Below, piece after piece: positions 40,988 to 50,147 of a stretch of DNA of 64,000 nucleotides. The translations under genes and the position numbers were made by a program. Numbering within the stretch: the stretch's first letter is position 1; each line of letters starts with the position of its first letter. The notes under the pieces are model-generated. The model searched no databases. It saw only the letters and a program-made list of their open reading frames with translations, and was not told where the DNA came from. The stretch comes from Oscillatoria nigro-viridis PCC 7112 (GTDB lineage Bacteria > Cyanobacteriota > Cyanobacteriia > Cyanobacteriales > Microcoleaceae): contig NC_019729.1 in NCBI RefSeq assembly GCF_000317475.1, positions 4,912,501-4,976,500 of the forward strand, written 5' to 3'.

Positions 40988-41773
40988 CTAAATTTGGGAG
41001 ACAGGGGCGATCGCACAAATCTGCAAGCCTACAGAAGTTTCTAAAATAATAGCTTCTACTCCAAAAATCTGAGCTAAATTATCAGGATTTAAAACTTGTG
41101 CGGGAGTTCCTACACAAAAAAGTTCCCCTTTATTTAACATAGCAATTCGCGAACTGTACCTAGCAGCTAAATTAATTTCGTGCAGCACTGTAATAATCGT
41201 CAAGTTGTGTTCTTGATTGAGTTGATTAAGCAACTCTAACAATTGCAACTGATAGCAAATATCTAAATAAGTAGTAGGTTCATCTAATAGCAAAACTTGC
41301 GGATTTTGAGCCAAAGCTAAGGCGAGGAAAGCGCGCTGGCGTTCGCCTCCTGAGAGTTGTTCGACGGGGCGATCGCGAAATTCCTCAATCCCAGTTTGAC
41401 CGATCGCAACCTCCACCTTTTCCGCATCTTCCTTGCTCAATTCCCACTGCCACCAACCCTGATGAGGAGAACGCCCCAAACTAACTAATTGCCTTACCGT
41501 CAAACCTTCTGGCACTGTTTGCTGCTGCGGCAAAATCGCTAATTTTTGAGCGACAACAGCAGCAGGTTGAGTATGAATTGCTTTGCCATCAAGCAACACA
41601 CTTCCTTGCTGCGGAGTGAGGATGCGGCTAACTAATTTCAAGAAAGTAGACTTACCAGAACCGTTAGCACCGATGAGACTCAACCACTCACCAGGTTGTA
41701 AAGATAAAGTGATGTTGTGGGCGATCGCAACTTCGCCGTAACCACCAGTTAAATTTTGAATTTCTAAAGACAT
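40988..41773 (-). CDS. ATPase of a FecE/BtuD-type ABC importer
   Basis: The 261-residue protein from ATG 41773 (MSLEIQNLTGGYGEV) carries Walker A GANGSGKST, Q-loop LPQQQTVPEGLTVRQLVSLGRSPHQ (the GR-x-P feature typical of iron/B12 importers), signature LSGGERQR, Walker B VLLLDEPTTYLD and switch VLHEIN. An upstream in-frame start at 41851 would translate the GGCAGGGG repeat and is rejected. The permease gene lies upstream and the lipoprotein downstream, completing the set. Confidence 0.92.
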   Translation of the reverse strand: MSLEIQNLTGGYGEVAIAHNITLSLQPGEWLSLIGANGSGKSTFLKLVSRILTPQQGSVLLDGKAIHTQPAAVVAQKLAILPQQQTVPEGLTVRQLVSLGRSPHQGWWQWELSKEDAEKVEVAIGQTGIEEFRDRPVEQLSGGERQRAFLALALAQNPQVLLLDEPTTYLDICYQLQLLELLNQLNQEHNLTIITVLHEINLAARYSSRIAMLNKGELFCVGTPAQVLNPDNLAQIFGVEAIILETSVGLQICAIAPVSQI

Positions 41774-41825
41774 TATATTTTGGTAATGGTAATGGGTAAT
41801 TGGTAAAACGTCAAACCGACGATCC

Positions 41826-41877
41826 GGCAGGGGTTTAAACCCCTGCCTCAAAGCTAAAGTCCTCGCTTCCGAGGACT
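41826..41877. repeat. GGCAGGGGTTT palindrome plus second hairpin
   Basis: A 22-bp perfect palindrome centred on GGGGTTTAAACCCC (41826-41847) is followed by AGTCCTCGCTTCCGAGGACT (41858-41877). It is a short relative of 5897-6033. Confidence 0.85.
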
Positions 41878-41888
41878 GAAGAACTTAA

Positions 41889-41965
41889 ATGACTCATGAC
41901 TGATGACTGATGACTAATAACTAATGACTAATAACTAATGACTGATGACTGATGACTAATAACTA
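41889..41965. repeat. Eleven-unit ATGACTA heptamer array
   Basis: Eleven uninterrupted 7-bp units alternate ATGACTG, ATGACTA and ATAACTA over 77 bp. The end of the permease gene (41956-41965, coding SSY and stop) lies inside it. Confidence 0.92.
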
Positions 41966-42969
41966 GAACGCCGATAAAGCAGCCAGACAAACAGGGGAGA
42001 ACCCAACAAAGCCGTAACCGTACCCACAGGCAATTCTACGGCACCCAAACGAGCCAAAAAATCAGCAAAAGTCAACACCCAAGCACCGCCGATCGCACTC
42101 AGCGGCAATACAAACCGATAATCGTTACCAACCAACAAACGCACCCCGTGAGGCACAACCAATCCCACAAAACCAATCAATCCGCCGATGCTGACAGCAC
42201 TCGCAGCTAGCAAAGTAGCAACACCACCAATCAATAAGCGCGATCGTACCAGCGAAACCCCCAAACCAACAGCTAAATCGTCACCCAAAGCCAGCAAATT
42301 TATCGATCGACCCAAAAAACATCCTAACAGCAAAGCAGCCAAAATATAAGGTGCAGCCACCTGCAAATCCGACCAACCGCGACCGTTCAAACTGCCGATC
42401 AACCAATTCAAAGCCGCTTGCAAGCGGCTGTCTTCAGCTAACAGCAGCAGTGTAGTTTGTATTGCCCCAAACAGAGAACTCACAGCCACACCAGCTAAAA
42501 CCAAACGTTCCACGGAAATTCCCGTTTTAGTTTTTCCCAAAAAGTAGACCAGCATCGAAGTTAAAATAGCACCTATCCAAGCCGCCAAAGGCACCCAAGT
42601 TTGAAATATTCCCAAAGTCAGCATTGTAATCGCAACCAACCCCGCACCCGCCGAAATTCCTAATACAAAAGGATCGGCTAAACCGTTGCGGAGCAAACCT
42701 TGCAGCAAAGCCCCCGACATTCCCAAAGCCGCACCAACCGTCAGCGCTGCCGCAACTCTGGGCAAACGCAATTCCCAGAAAATAGTCTGATTGACAGCAT
42801 CACCTCGGTGCAGAAATGCTTGCCACAATTGATCGGCACTCATCGGCACCGCACCAAAAGAAAGTGAAAGGGCGATGGTTAATAGCAAACCCAATCCTAA
42901 GAATATAACTGCCTGAAAAACTCGATATTTTAGCCAGATTTTTGGGAGATTCACTACATTACACCACAA
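41956..42969 (-). CDS. FecCD/BtuC-family permease of the ABC importer
   Basis: The 337-residue membrane protein has about nine or ten helices and the family features LRLPRVAAALTVGAALGMSGALLQGLLRNGLADPFVLGISAGAG and, near the end, GLIGFVGLVVPHGVRLLVG (the ATPase-contact loop). It imports an iron chelate or cobalamin. The frame opens at TTG 42969; GTG 42954 (MNLPKIW) is an equally good start. The C-terminus YRRSSY is partly encoded by the heptamer array. A cobalamin substrate would suit the cobJ gene 30 kb away, but nothing here shows it. Confidence 0.9.
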   Translation of the reverse strand: MWCNVVNLPKIWLKYRVFQAVIFLGLGLLLTIALSLSFGAVPMSADQLWQAFLHRGDAVNQTIFWELRLPRVAAALTVGAALGMSGALLQGLLRNGLADPFVLGISAGAGLVAITMLTLGIFQTWVPLAAWIGAILTSMLVYFLGKTKTGISVERLVLAGVAVSSLFGAIQTTLLLLAEDSRLQAALNWLIGSLNGRGWSDLQVAAPYILAALLLGCFLGRSINLLALGDDLAVGLGVSLVRSRLLIGGVATLLAASAVSIGGLIGFVGLVVPHGVRLLVGNDYRFVLPLSAIGGAWVLTFADFLARLGAVELPVGTVTALLGSPLFVWLLYRRSSY

Positions 42970-43150
42970 TCTTGATTAACAGCACTAAATACCATATTTC
43001 CTCTGTTTTGAATGCTCGAACTCGTTAACTACAATAACAATAACCGATTCACCTGAAGACGGCTTCCGTGGGAGCAGATGAGCAGGCGATCGCACCCGTC
43101 GGCAAAATTAAATGTATAATATTAACGAAGTAAACCGCTACGAGTGAATC

Positions 43151-43597
43151 ATGTCCGCAAACACCGCGCTACCGCCAGCCCTAGCTAAAATCGTCCAGCG
43201 CTTCCAGCGACATTCCGATCCGAAACAGCGCTACGAACAACTGCTGTGGTATGCCAAGCGACTTCCAGCATTTCCCGAAAGCGATAAACTGCCGGAAAAC
43301 AAAGTTTCTGGCTGCGTGTCGCAAGTTTATGTTACTGCAAATTTGGCAGAGGGAAAAGTTCTGTATCAAGGCGATTCAGACGCTCAGTTAGTCAAAGGAT
43401 TAGTTGGGTTGCTGGTGGAAGGTTTGAGCGGATTAACGCCTGCTGAAATTGTCACCATTACCCCAGATTTTATTCAAGACACGGGCTTGAACGTGAGTCT
43501 GACACCTTCCCGCGCTAACGGATTTTACAACATCTTTCAAATGATGAAAAATAAGGCACTTGCTTGTGAATTGAGCAAGCAAGCAGAAGCAAATTAA
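43151..43597 (+). CDS. sufE: Cysteine desulfuration protein SufE
   Basis: The 148-residue protein accepts persulfide sulfur from SufS and passes it to the SufBCD Fe-S scaffold. The active Cys is C55 in ENKVSGCVSQVYV. The flanking helices (RYEQLLWYAKRLPAFPE, SDAQLVKGLVGLLVEGLSGLTPAEI) and the C-terminal SRANGFYNIFQMMK match the family at normal length. The ATG has no strong ribosome site. The hydrolase-fold gene begins 14 bp downstream. Confidence 0.93.
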   Translation: MSANTALPPALAKIVQRFQRHSDPKQRYEQLLWYAKRLPAFPESDKLPENKVSGCVSQVYVTANLAEGKVLYQGDSDAQLVKGLVGLLVEGLSGLTPAEIVTITPDFIQDTGLNVSLTPSRANGFYNIFQMMKNKALACELSKQAEAN

Positions 43598-43611
43598 AAG
43601 AATAAACAGCC

Positions 43612-44517
43612 ATGACTCAAACTACAAATTTAACAAAATCAGTTTCTGGCAACTATCCCGCCGCAGTTCAACAATATCTCTGGAATTGGAAAGAAACGCA
43701 AATCAAAGTTATTTACGAAACCAGAGGACAGGGAAATCCTGTATTGCTGTTGCCTGCTTTCAGTACGGTTTCGACGCGAGAAGAAATGCGTCCTTTAGCA
43801 GAATTGTTAGCTCCTCAATTTCAAGTTGTGAGCTTAGATTGGCCGGGTTTCGGCGAATCGGATCGCCCGCGAACCGACTATCAACCGCAATTATACCATC
43901 AATTTCTCAAGGATTTTGTTGAGGCAACTTTTAACAGTCCGGTTGCTGTAGTTGCTGCCGGTCACGCTGCGGGTTATGTGATGCAATTAGCGCAATCACA
44001 GCCCAATGTTTGGTCAAAGATTGTGTTAGCTGCACCGACTTGGCGCGGGCCTTTGCCGACGATGAGCAAACAGCAAAGCGGCTGGCACGGAATCGTGAGA
44101 GAATTAGTACGATCGCCCTTACTGGGACAATTCCTTTACAAACTCAACACTGCGCCGTCATTCCTCAGTCTCATGTACCGCCGCCACGTCTACGCCGATG
44201 CAGCTAAAGTCACGCCCGATTTCATCCAAAGCAAATGGCAAGTGACGCAAAAACCCGGTGCTCGATACGGTTCCGCTGCCTTTGTGACTGGTGGTTTAGA
44301 TCCGGCAAAAGTGCGATCGGAATTTACAGATAAATTTCAACAGTTAGCAGTGCCGGTGATGGTTGTAATTGCTGAAAATGCGCCGCCAAAATCAAAGGCT
44401 GAAATGGAAGCATTAACGGAATTACCGGGTGTTGAATCGCGAGTTATTCCTGGTTCCTTGGGAATGCACGAAGAAAATGCAGAAGCTTTAGCAAATGCGA
44501 TTCAATCTTTTATTTGA
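43612..44517 (+). CDS. Alpha/beta-hydrolase-fold protein lacking the nucleophile serine
   Basis: The 301-residue protein has the complete fold: NPVLLLPAFSTVS near the oxyanion strand, FQVVSLDWPGFGESD, a nucleophile elbow and a C-terminal His (H286 in GSLGMHEENAEAL). The elbow reads AAGHAAGYVM (117-121), with Ala119 (codon GCT) where GxSxG needs Ser. A classical serine hydrolase mechanism is therefore unlikely; it may be a binding protein or use another residue. It directly follows sufE (14 bp). Confidence 0.8.
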   Translation: MTQTTNLTKSVSGNYPAAVQQYLWNWKETQIKVIYETRGQGNPVLLLPAFSTVSTREEMRPLAELLAPQFQVVSLDWPGFGESDRPRTDYQPQLYHQFLKDFVEATFNSPVAVVAAGHAAGYVMQLAQSQPNVWSKIVLAAPTWRGPLPTMSKQQSGWHGIVRELVRSPLLGQFLYKLNTAPSFLSLMYRRHVYADAAKVTPDFIQSKWQVTQKPGARYGSAAFVTGGLDPAKVRSEFTDKFQQLAVPVMVVIAENAPPKSKAEMEALTELPGVESRVIPGSLGMHEENAEALANAIQSFI

Positions 44518-44534
44518 GAGGATTAAGAGGGGAT

Positions 44535-44565
44535 GAACCGCAGAGGGCGCAGAGAACGCAGAGGG
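44535..44565. repeat. AACCGCAGAGGGCGCAGAG simple repeat
   Basis: It lies between the hydrolase-fold gene and the start of the next gene. It is related to strings at about 39662 and within the chelatase gene (8883-8945). It can be translated in frame from an upstream GTG-like start, which I reject. Confidence 0.65.
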
Positions 44566-44585
44566 GAGAAGGGAAGAGGGGAGGA

Positions 44586-45551
44586 ATGCAAGCTGTTTTT
44601 TTAACGTTAGTTTGGATTTTTTGCTATTGGTTTTGTCTGCCAGTATATGCTGTCGGAGATTCGCCGATAATCAATTTGCCACAGAGTACGATTGAAGGTG
44701 CGATCGACTTTCACATTCATTCTTCTCCTGATGTCATTCCCCGCAGGTTGGACGATTTTGAAGTAGCGAAATTAGCTGCTAGGGCGCAGATGAAAGCTGT
44801 TGTATTGAAAAATCATTATGCCAGCACAGCAGCGCGGGCAGTTCTGGTTAATAAAATAGTACCAGAAATCCAAGTTTTCGGAGGAGTTGTTCTCAATAAT
44901 TCGGTAGGCGGAATTAATCCCGACGCCGTTGACGCAATGCACCGAATCGGTGGCAAATACGGTAAAGTAGTGTGGCTGCCAACGGTTGATGCTGAGCACC
45001 ACTTGCAGGTTTTTCACAAGTCGGGAATGGGGATTAAAGTTGCGGAAAATGGCAAGGTTTTACCGGAAACAGCAGCGGTGTTGAAGGTTGTAGCCAAAGA
45101 GAATTTGGTATTGGAAACTGGTCATATTTCCTCAGAAGAAGTCATGGCAGTTGTCGGTGAAGCTAAACTGCTCAACATTAAGAACATCCTGATTACCCAC
45201 GCAATGGCGGATGTACCCGGTTTATCCCTAGAAAATATGCAAACAGCCGCCGCAGCCGGAGCTTTCTTAGAACTCGCATTTGTCAACGATTTGATGGGAG
45301 AAAATGCCGCTGATGACGGACACAAAAACTGGCATCAAGTTTCAATTAAGAAGATGGCAGCAGCGATTAAACTAATAGGAGCAGAGCATTTTGTTATGAG
45401 CACGGATTTAGGAAGGAAACCCGATCCTTTACCTGCGGAAGGTTACAAATTCTTTGTGGAAAAATTGATAGATGAAGGCATTTCTCCGCAGGAAATTGAT
45501 TTAATGATGAAACACAATCCAGCTCGATTGTTAGGCATTGAGAATTGGTAA
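44586..45551 (+). CDS. Secreted DUF6282/amidohydrolase-like protein
   Basis: The 321-residue protein starts at ATG 44586 (GGGGAGGA just upstream) with a signal peptide, MQAVFLTLVWIFCYWFCLPV. The mature domain has the metal-dependent hydrolase layout: AIDFHIHSSPDVIPRR (HxH), LVLETGHISSEE, ILITHAMAD and FVMSTDLGR, with His and Asp in the places of the TIM-barrel metal ligands. NHYAST and HNPARLLGI also fit. I recall this as DUF6282. The substrate is unknown. Export is odd for this fold and worth noting. Confidence 0.72.
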   Translation: MQAVFLTLVWIFCYWFCLPVYAVGDSPIINLPQSTIEGAIDFHIHSSPDVIPRRLDDFEVAKLAARAQMKAVVLKNHYASTAARAVLVNKIVPEIQVFGGVVLNNSVGGINPDAVDAMHRIGGKYGKVVWLPTVDAEHHLQVFHKSGMGIKVAENGKVLPETAAVLKVVAKENLVLETGHISSEEVMAVVGEAKLLNIKNILITHAMADVPGLSLENMQTAAAAGAFLELAFVNDLMGENAADDGHKNWHQVSIKKMAAAIKLIGAEHFVMSTDLGRKPDPLPAEGYKFFVEKLIDEGISPQEIDLMMKHNPARLLGIENW

Positions 45552-45621
45552 TTGGGTATTGGTAATTGGGGATTTGGAATCGCTAATTGATAATTATCTT
45601 CCCTCTTCCCTCTTCCTTCTT

Positions 45622-48477
45622 CTATTCTTGATTGCCTTTGCCGCGCAGGTATCCGTTATCTGCAATGCGCCAAGCACCCCCAGCATTGCCCGTTAAATCG
45701 GTATCTTCGACGGTAGCAATGCCATCTTTGTAAACGGCGATCGCCTCACCTTCATTACCATTAATCCGACACCGGCGCACGATCAATTTTCCTCCCAATC
45801 CGACACCTATTCCCAAACTGCCGTTGTTAAAAATACTGCAATCTTCCACTGTTGCTTTCCCATTATCCGATATAAAAATTCCGTTCCATACCCCATCATG
45901 AATTTGACTGCGGCGGAGGGTAGAATTTGCATCGGGGCCGCAAATTCCCACCACAGAATAGTCCGCAGAAGTGATATCGCAGTCTTCTAGGATTAACTCG
46001 CCTTTGCGAATATCTACAGCGTAATATTTCCCTGTGGCGCTCAGGGTTAAACCCCGCACTAAAGCACTGTCAGTTGCCATTTTAATGCAGTTTGAGTTGA
46101 TACTTTCAACCACAATGCGATCGACCTCTCCGCTGCCGATAATTTCTACCGATTTGTCGAGAATTAGACTTTCGCGGTAAACGCCTGGATGCACGTCAAT
46201 GCGCGTGCCTGGTGCTGCATTTTTCAGCGCTTCGCTAATAGTAGTATAATCGCCTTGACCCTGCTGAGAAACAACAAATCCTTGACTCTTCAAAACTTTG
46301 GTATCTGAAGTAGATGCTTCAATTTGCCTTGACTCCGAGTCAAAATGCTCGGATTGTCGATCGCCCGCTTCGGAAAGTTGCGATGTTAGCTGCAAGCGTT
46401 CTTGATAAACTGTCTCTAACTGGTGTTCTAACTCGGATACTTGAAATTGAAGTTGAGCTTGATTCTGGTTGGCTGTATCGATTTGACCTTGGAATTCCGA
46501 CAGTTGAGAATAAAGGTGCGATCGTTCTCTGTTAGCAGTTTCTAGCTGAGATGCCAATTCAGAGCGACTTTGACGCACACTTTCTAACTGACTTTCTAAG
46601 TCGGATACTTGAGATTGAAGTTGAGCTTGATTTTGATTAGCTGTCTCGATTTGACTTTGCAATTGGGAGATTTGAGAACTGAGTTGAGATGCCAATTCCG
46701 AGCGACTTTGACTCACACTTTCTAACTGTTGTTCTAAGTCGGCTACTTGATATTGAAGTTGAGCTTGATTCTGGTTGGCTGTCTCGATTTGACTTTGGAA
46801 TTCCGACAGTTGAGAATAAAGTTGCGAGCGTTCTGTGTTAGCAGTTTCTAGCTGAACTTCTAATTCAGAGCGATTTTGATGCAGGCTATTTAGCTGATTT
46901 TCTAAATCCGATACTTGAGATTGAAGTTGAGCTTGATTCTGATTAGCCGTCTCGATTTGACTTTGGGATTCCGAGAGTTGAGAAGTGAGCTGAGATTCCA
47001 ATTCAGAGCGACTTTGACGCACACTCTCTAGCTGAGCTTCTAACTCGGAGATTTGAGATTGAAGTTGATTTTGATTCTGATTGGCTGTCTCGGTTTGGCT
47101 TTGCAATTGGGAGATTTCAGAAGTGAGTTGAAATTCCAATTCAGAGCGACTTTGACGCACACTTTCTAACTGGTGTTCTAACTCGGAGATTTGAGATTGA
47201 AGTTGATTTTGATTCTGGTGGGCTGTCTCGGTTTGACTTTGAATTTCCGAGAGTTGAGAATAAAGTTGCGAGCGTTCTGTGTTAGCAGTTTCTAGCTGAA
47301 CTTCTAATTCAGAGCGAGTTTGACGCAGGCTGTCTAGCTGATTTTCTAACTCCGATACTTGAGATTGAAGTTGAGTTTGGCTCTGGTTGGCTGTCTCGAT
47401 TTGACTTTGGGATTCCGACAGTTGAGAATCAAGGTGCGAGCGTTCTGTGTTAGCAGTTTCTAATTGAGCTTGCAGTTCAGATAACTGAGACTGGAGTTGC
47501 GAGTTCTCTCCCTCCTTGCGATGTATCTGAGACTCCAATTCTGACAACTCAGACAGCAGTCTTTCTCGCTCTAGCACAACTATTTCGGATTGAATTTGTA
47601 CTTCATGCAGTTGAGAGTTTAACTGCATTTTCTCCAGATTAGCCGCTTCTAGCTGTCTTTGCAGTTCTAATAATTCCAATGGAGGTTGCTTTGCTTGTTG
47701 GCGAGCGGTTTGCAATTGAGAGTTGAGTATTTCGCGTTCTTGCTCTGCACTCTCCAATTGAGCTTGTAGCTCTGAAAATTCCGAAGTAAATTGCGATCGC
47801 TCTGCTTCGACTAATTGCAGTTGAGCTTGCAAACCCGACATTTGAGACTGAAGTTGCTGCCGCTCTTCAATGGAGCGATCGAACTTAATTTGAATTTCCG
47901 ACAACTGGTACTGTACCTGCAATCTGCTTTGAGTAGCCGTTTCCAACTGACTCTCAAATTCCGACAGCAGAGCGTGAAATTGAGAACGTTCTGCATCAAC
48001 CGCCTCTAATTCTGCTTGCATTTCCAGGAATTGAGCGTTAAGCTGCGATCGCTCCTGCTCCGCAACTTCTAACTGATATTTAAGTTCTGCCACTTCTGCT
48101 AACTGCGACTCTGCTTGCTGAGCATTTTCTAGCTGAAACTCCAAATCAGCAATCAGAGAATCAATCTGCGATCTATCCTGGGCAATTCCTGCCAAAAATG
48201 CTTCCATTTCCGACACTTGATTTTTTAAAAAATCTTGCTCGCGAGTCACAGTTTCCAACCGACTTTGCAACTGAGACAATTCCGAATTGAGCTGATTTTC
48301 CTTCTGCACTTTTTGCCGCAATTCCGAAGTTCGGGCATCCAACTGAGCAGCCAAATTCGATATAGCCTCCTGCGAACCCTGCATCCGCACCAAATTGCGG
48401 GAATTTCGCTTATTTAAAATTAGCCAGCAGACTAATGCCCCGCCTCCAAATCCTATTAATAAAAGTAATGCTTCCAT
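45622..48477 (-). CDS. Membrane-anchored coiled-coil protein with C-terminal beta-helix domain
   Basis: The 951-residue protein begins with one membrane helix (MEALLLLIGFGGGALVCWLIL). Residues ~30-700 are a very long coiled coil rich in Gln, Ser, Leu and Glu, containing near-repeats of SRSELESQL, ETANQNQAQLQSQVS and TERSQLYSQLSE about every 45-55 residues. From about 730 the chain becomes a right-handed beta-helix (NosD/pectate-lyase type): GDYTTISEALKNAAPGTRI, VHPGVYRESLILDKSVEIIGSG, then GLTLSA, DCDITSAD, SQIHDG, CSIFNNG, CRINGNEG. The rod would display the beta-helix away from the membrane. The function is unknown. Confidence 0.82.
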   Translation of the reverse strand: MEALLLLIGFGGGALVCWLILNKRNSRNLVRMQGSQEAISNLAAQLDARTSELRQKVQKENQLNSELSQLQSRLETVTREQDFLKNQVSEMEAFLAGIAQDRSQIDSLIADLEFQLENAQQAESQLAEVAELKYQLEVAEQERSQLNAQFLEMQAELEAVDAERSQFHALLSEFESQLETATQSRLQVQYQLSEIQIKFDRSIEERQQLQSQMSGLQAQLQLVEAERSQFTSEFSELQAQLESAEQEREILNSQLQTARQQAKQPPLELLELQRQLEAANLEKMQLNSQLHEVQIQSEIVVLERERLLSELSELESQIHRKEGENSQLQSQLSELQAQLETANTERSHLDSQLSESQSQIETANQSQTQLQSQVSELENQLDSLRQTRSELEVQLETANTERSQLYSQLSEIQSQTETAHQNQNQLQSQISELEHQLESVRQSRSELEFQLTSEISQLQSQTETANQNQNQLQSQISELEAQLESVRQSRSELESQLTSQLSESQSQIETANQNQAQLQSQVSDLENQLNSLHQNRSELEVQLETANTERSQLYSQLSEFQSQIETANQNQAQLQYQVADLEQQLESVSQSRSELASQLSSQISQLQSQIETANQNQAQLQSQVSDLESQLESVRQSRSELASQLETANRERSHLYSQLSEFQGQIDTANQNQAQLQFQVSELEHQLETVYQERLQLTSQLSEAGDRQSEHFDSESRQIEASTSDTKVLKSQGFVVSQQGQGDYTTISEALKNAAPGTRIDVHPGVYRESLILDKSVEIIGSGEVDRIVVESINSNCIKMATDSALVRGLTLSATGKYYAVDIRKGELILEDCDITSADYSVVGICGPDANSTLRRSQIHDGVWNGIFISDNGKATVEDCSIFNNGSLGIGVGLGGKLIVRRCRINGNEGEAIAVYKDGIATVEDTDLTGNAGGAWRIADNGYLRGKGNQE

Positions 48478-48948
48478 TGGTTTTATCTAATTAATATAAA
48501 TTGAGTAATTTTGATGCTGACCCAAAAATGGACATCCACACATCCCTATCTTATATCGTTTCCGGTAGCATCGCAATAATAAAATCGAGTCAACAGTTAA
48601 CAATCAACCATTCAGTTTTGCGACTCAGAGTCAACAGTCAACAGTCAATCGATTGCGCGATTTGAGATTTGAGATTAAAGAATTGAAGCATTGACTTGCG
48701 CGAGATAAATACGTTCGGCTCTTTATCGGATACAGGTTTTTTATTTCTGGACGGATGAATCCGGGGGCTTGTATCCTGGATGCTTTCGGTCAACAGCCAA
48801 CAATTCCGGAGGAGTGCAACCGGAATTGATATTACTCAAAACTATCACAACTTGCCAGCCTTTGTTCACTTGGCTCGATAATTTATATTTCTTTACAAAT
48901 CCCTTTTGTTTGCAGGTAAGGTGCGCCCAACGCACCCTGCAAGTCCGA
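48478..48948. other. 470-bp intergenic region with repeat fragments
   Basis: I see no gene. It has a degenerate TTTCCGGTAGCATCG fragment (about 48549), short direct repeats of AGTCAACAGT (48590-48645), a GGATACAGG...CTTGTATCC inverted pair (about 48727-48779) and GGTGCGCCCAACGCACC near 48920. Both flanking genes are on the minus strand, so the left gene's promoter lies here. Confidence 0.55.
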
Positions 48949-50124
48949 TTAATGCAGCAAATCCACAATATGAGGAATAATTTCGATATGCTGAGTCAAC
49001 AAATAATCCAACCTATCCGCCAATAAACTAAAAATTAAATCGTTATAACTCATCCCGTATTCCGCCAAACCTAAAGCTACCAAACTCGTCACATTTTCCC
49101 CTGGATGTTTCAGATCCGGTTTGGGATTTGCTTCCAAAACATAAAGCGAGCCATCAGCATCACTTCGGACATCGATCCGCACCAAACTGTTCAAACTAAA
49201 CTCCCAATAAATTTTTCGAGCTAACTCAATTAACTCTTGTTTTAGTTCCGGTTCCTCACCGCCCATCAACCGTCCTCGATCGGCCGTAATCGCTTTTTTA
49301 TCCATAGAGGTAAATATGCGTTCGTCAGGCTCCAGCACCCGCTCGACAGTGGAAAAAGCCAAAGGTTTTATATTTTTAGAGAAACCGCCTTTAGCATATT
49401 TAACATAGCCACAAACGGCCACACAAAATTCTCGACCCGGCAAATACTTTTCAATTAAAGCAGTATTGTGAGTGGCTCGGTGAACTTCCGAAACCGCCTC
49501 AGACAAACCCTCAAGTTTGTCTACAAAATGAACGTGCAGCGAAGCGCGACCGGATACTGGTTTAACAACAAACGGCCCTTGATAGTCACCAAAAGCAATG
49601 GCAAAACGCTGATGCAAATTAGGCTGCAAAATCCCTTGAGAAGGATGCCAAGTCATAAACGGAGCGGTTTGAATGCCGACTGATTGCAGTTCCCGTTTAA
49701 AAGCGTGTTTGTTATCTAAAGTTGAACTATTTAAAGGATTGTGACCGACATAAGGCATTCCCAACATTTCCAACTGTGCGGGAGTGTGACAAACAGGATT
49801 GTAGCCCTGGACTCCGCCAGTATTCAGCCACACTAAATGGATATTTTTTTGTTTGAGTTGTTCCGGCAAATTCATGTCGTCAGGCATGACAAAAACTTGC
49901 TGAAAGCCAATTTCTGCTAAGGCTCTAGCAATCTCGCGGGCGACTGCTTCGTAACTCTTCCAAGAGCGGGGATTGTGAGTTTTGTAAATCACTGAGCCGG
50001 GGCGATTGCAGTCGCCGCCGAACACCACAGCAATCCGCAATTTAGCAAACAGCACCTCAAAATATTGAGGCAGCAAACTAAAGTCATAATGCCAGCGATT
50101 CAGGCTAATTGATGTGGGAATCAT
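48949..50124 (-). CDS. ATP-grasp ligase (D-Ala-D-Ala ligase-like)
   Basis: The 391-residue protein has an N-terminal LRIAVVFGGDCN, a central PYVGHNPLNSSTLDNKHAFKRELQSVGIQTAPF and the ATP-grasp core: GPFVVKPVSGRASLHVHFV (ATP-binding Lys), ALIEKYLPGREFCVAVCG, and IDVRSDADGSLYVLEANPKPDL with the Mg2+-binding Glu and Asn. It forms an amide, thioester or phosphate bond using ATP; the substrate is unknown. It differs from Ddl in its longer N-terminus and in lacking the usual substrate residues, so cell-wall synthesis should not be assumed. Confidence 0.8.
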   Translation of the reverse strand: MIPTSISLNRWHYDFSLLPQYFEVLFAKLRIAVVFGGDCNRPGSVIYKTHNPRSWKSYEAVAREIARALAEIGFQQVFVMPDDMNLPEQLKQKNIHLVWLNTGGVQGYNPVCHTPAQLEMLGMPYVGHNPLNSSTLDNKHAFKRELQSVGIQTAPFMTWHPSQGILQPNLHQRFAIAFGDYQGPFVVKPVSGRASLHVHFVDKLEGLSEAVSEVHRATHNTALIEKYLPGREFCVAVCGYVKYAKGGFSKNIKPLAFSTVERVLEPDERIFTSMDKKAITADRGRLMGGEEPELKQELIELARKIYWEFSLNSLVRIDVRSDADGSLYVLEANPKPDLKHPGENVTSLVALGLAEYGMSYNDLIFSLLADRLDYLLTQHIEIIPHIVDLLH

Positions 50125-50147
50125 TTAATGATTTTTTCCTTTGTATA

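Noticed and set aside
41889..41965. Possible CRISPR array
   Set aside because: Units are 7 bp with no spacers and no cas genes nearby. It is a short tandem repeat.
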